IMG/VR virus record: IMGVR_UViG_3300048800_000113
Coordinates: 1-52,698 of that record
Source of the DNA: a virus
DNA length: 52,698 nucleotides
Direction: 5' to 3' (one strand)
Positions 52,687-52,698 of the stretch are shown in pieces. The notes beneath the pieces are model-generated. The model was not told the DNA's origin. It saw only the letters and a list, made by a program, of their open reading frames with translations, and searched no databases. Every line of letters starts with the position of its first letter. Positions within the stretch are counted from its first letter, which is position 1. A program made the translations under genes and the position numbers.

Positions 52687-52698
52687 GGCGCAGGATGC

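Overview
The window looks like about 53 kb of a high-GC siphovirus genome infecting an actinobacterial host. The evidence is GC-rich codon use, DUF4192- and DUF7455-type actinobacterial protein families, a FliA/WhiG-type sigma factor, a 1,506-residue tape measure, collagen-like and Ig-like tail genes, and tightly packed ATGA/TGATG-overlapping genes. No host genus can be read from the sequence alone. Layout: (1) 1-1.5 kb, one leftward gene of unusual composition. (2) 1.5-1.9 kb, a divergent gene-free region with direct repeats and many CTCGCAGC-like words; this is the likely control region. (3) 1.9-21.8 kb, a rightward operon of about 50 mostly tiny genes, many of them zinc-ribbon microproteins. 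It also carries tRNA-Gln, a second tRNA-like gene with a collapsed anticodon arm, a Ku homologue plus ATP-dependent DNA ligase (an NHEJ-like pair), and a MoxR AAA+/VWA pair with a RuvB-like AAA+ protein. (4) 21.75 kb, convergence point with a bidirectional hairpin. (5) 21.75-52.7 kb, all leftward. In transcription order this runs: major tail protein, tail assembly chaperones, tape measure, minor tail proteins, membrane/holin-like and collagen-like proteins, Cas4-like nuclease, Sak4-like recombinase, intein-bearing primase-helicase, an Acb2/Tad1-type anti-defence sponge, MazG, homing endonucleases and the sigma factor. Capsid, terminase, portal, DNA polymerase and endolysin genes are not seen and should lie outside the window. 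The strongest unexplained signal is a dispersed 10-bp palindrome, AACG-NN-CGTT. I count 46 exact copies by eye, where fewer than one is expected by chance. They lie both between and inside genes over 3.3-51.1 kb. Their central dinucleotide is biased relative to the direction of transcription and flips where gene orientation flips. Several copies share a longer asymmetric flank. This has the look of a genome-wide binding site set, comparable in concept to the stoperators of cluster A mycobacteriophages but with a different sequence. The window is also rich in homing elements: three inteins, one of them a class 3 (W-C-T) intein splitting the helicase P-loop; a Vsr-like endonuclease gene nested in a different reading frame inside another intein; and seven free-standing HNH/endonuclease VII genes, one of them frameshifted. 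Two HNH genes sit directly after genes whose last ~330-380 bases have clearly different codon use, suggesting gene-conversion tracts.
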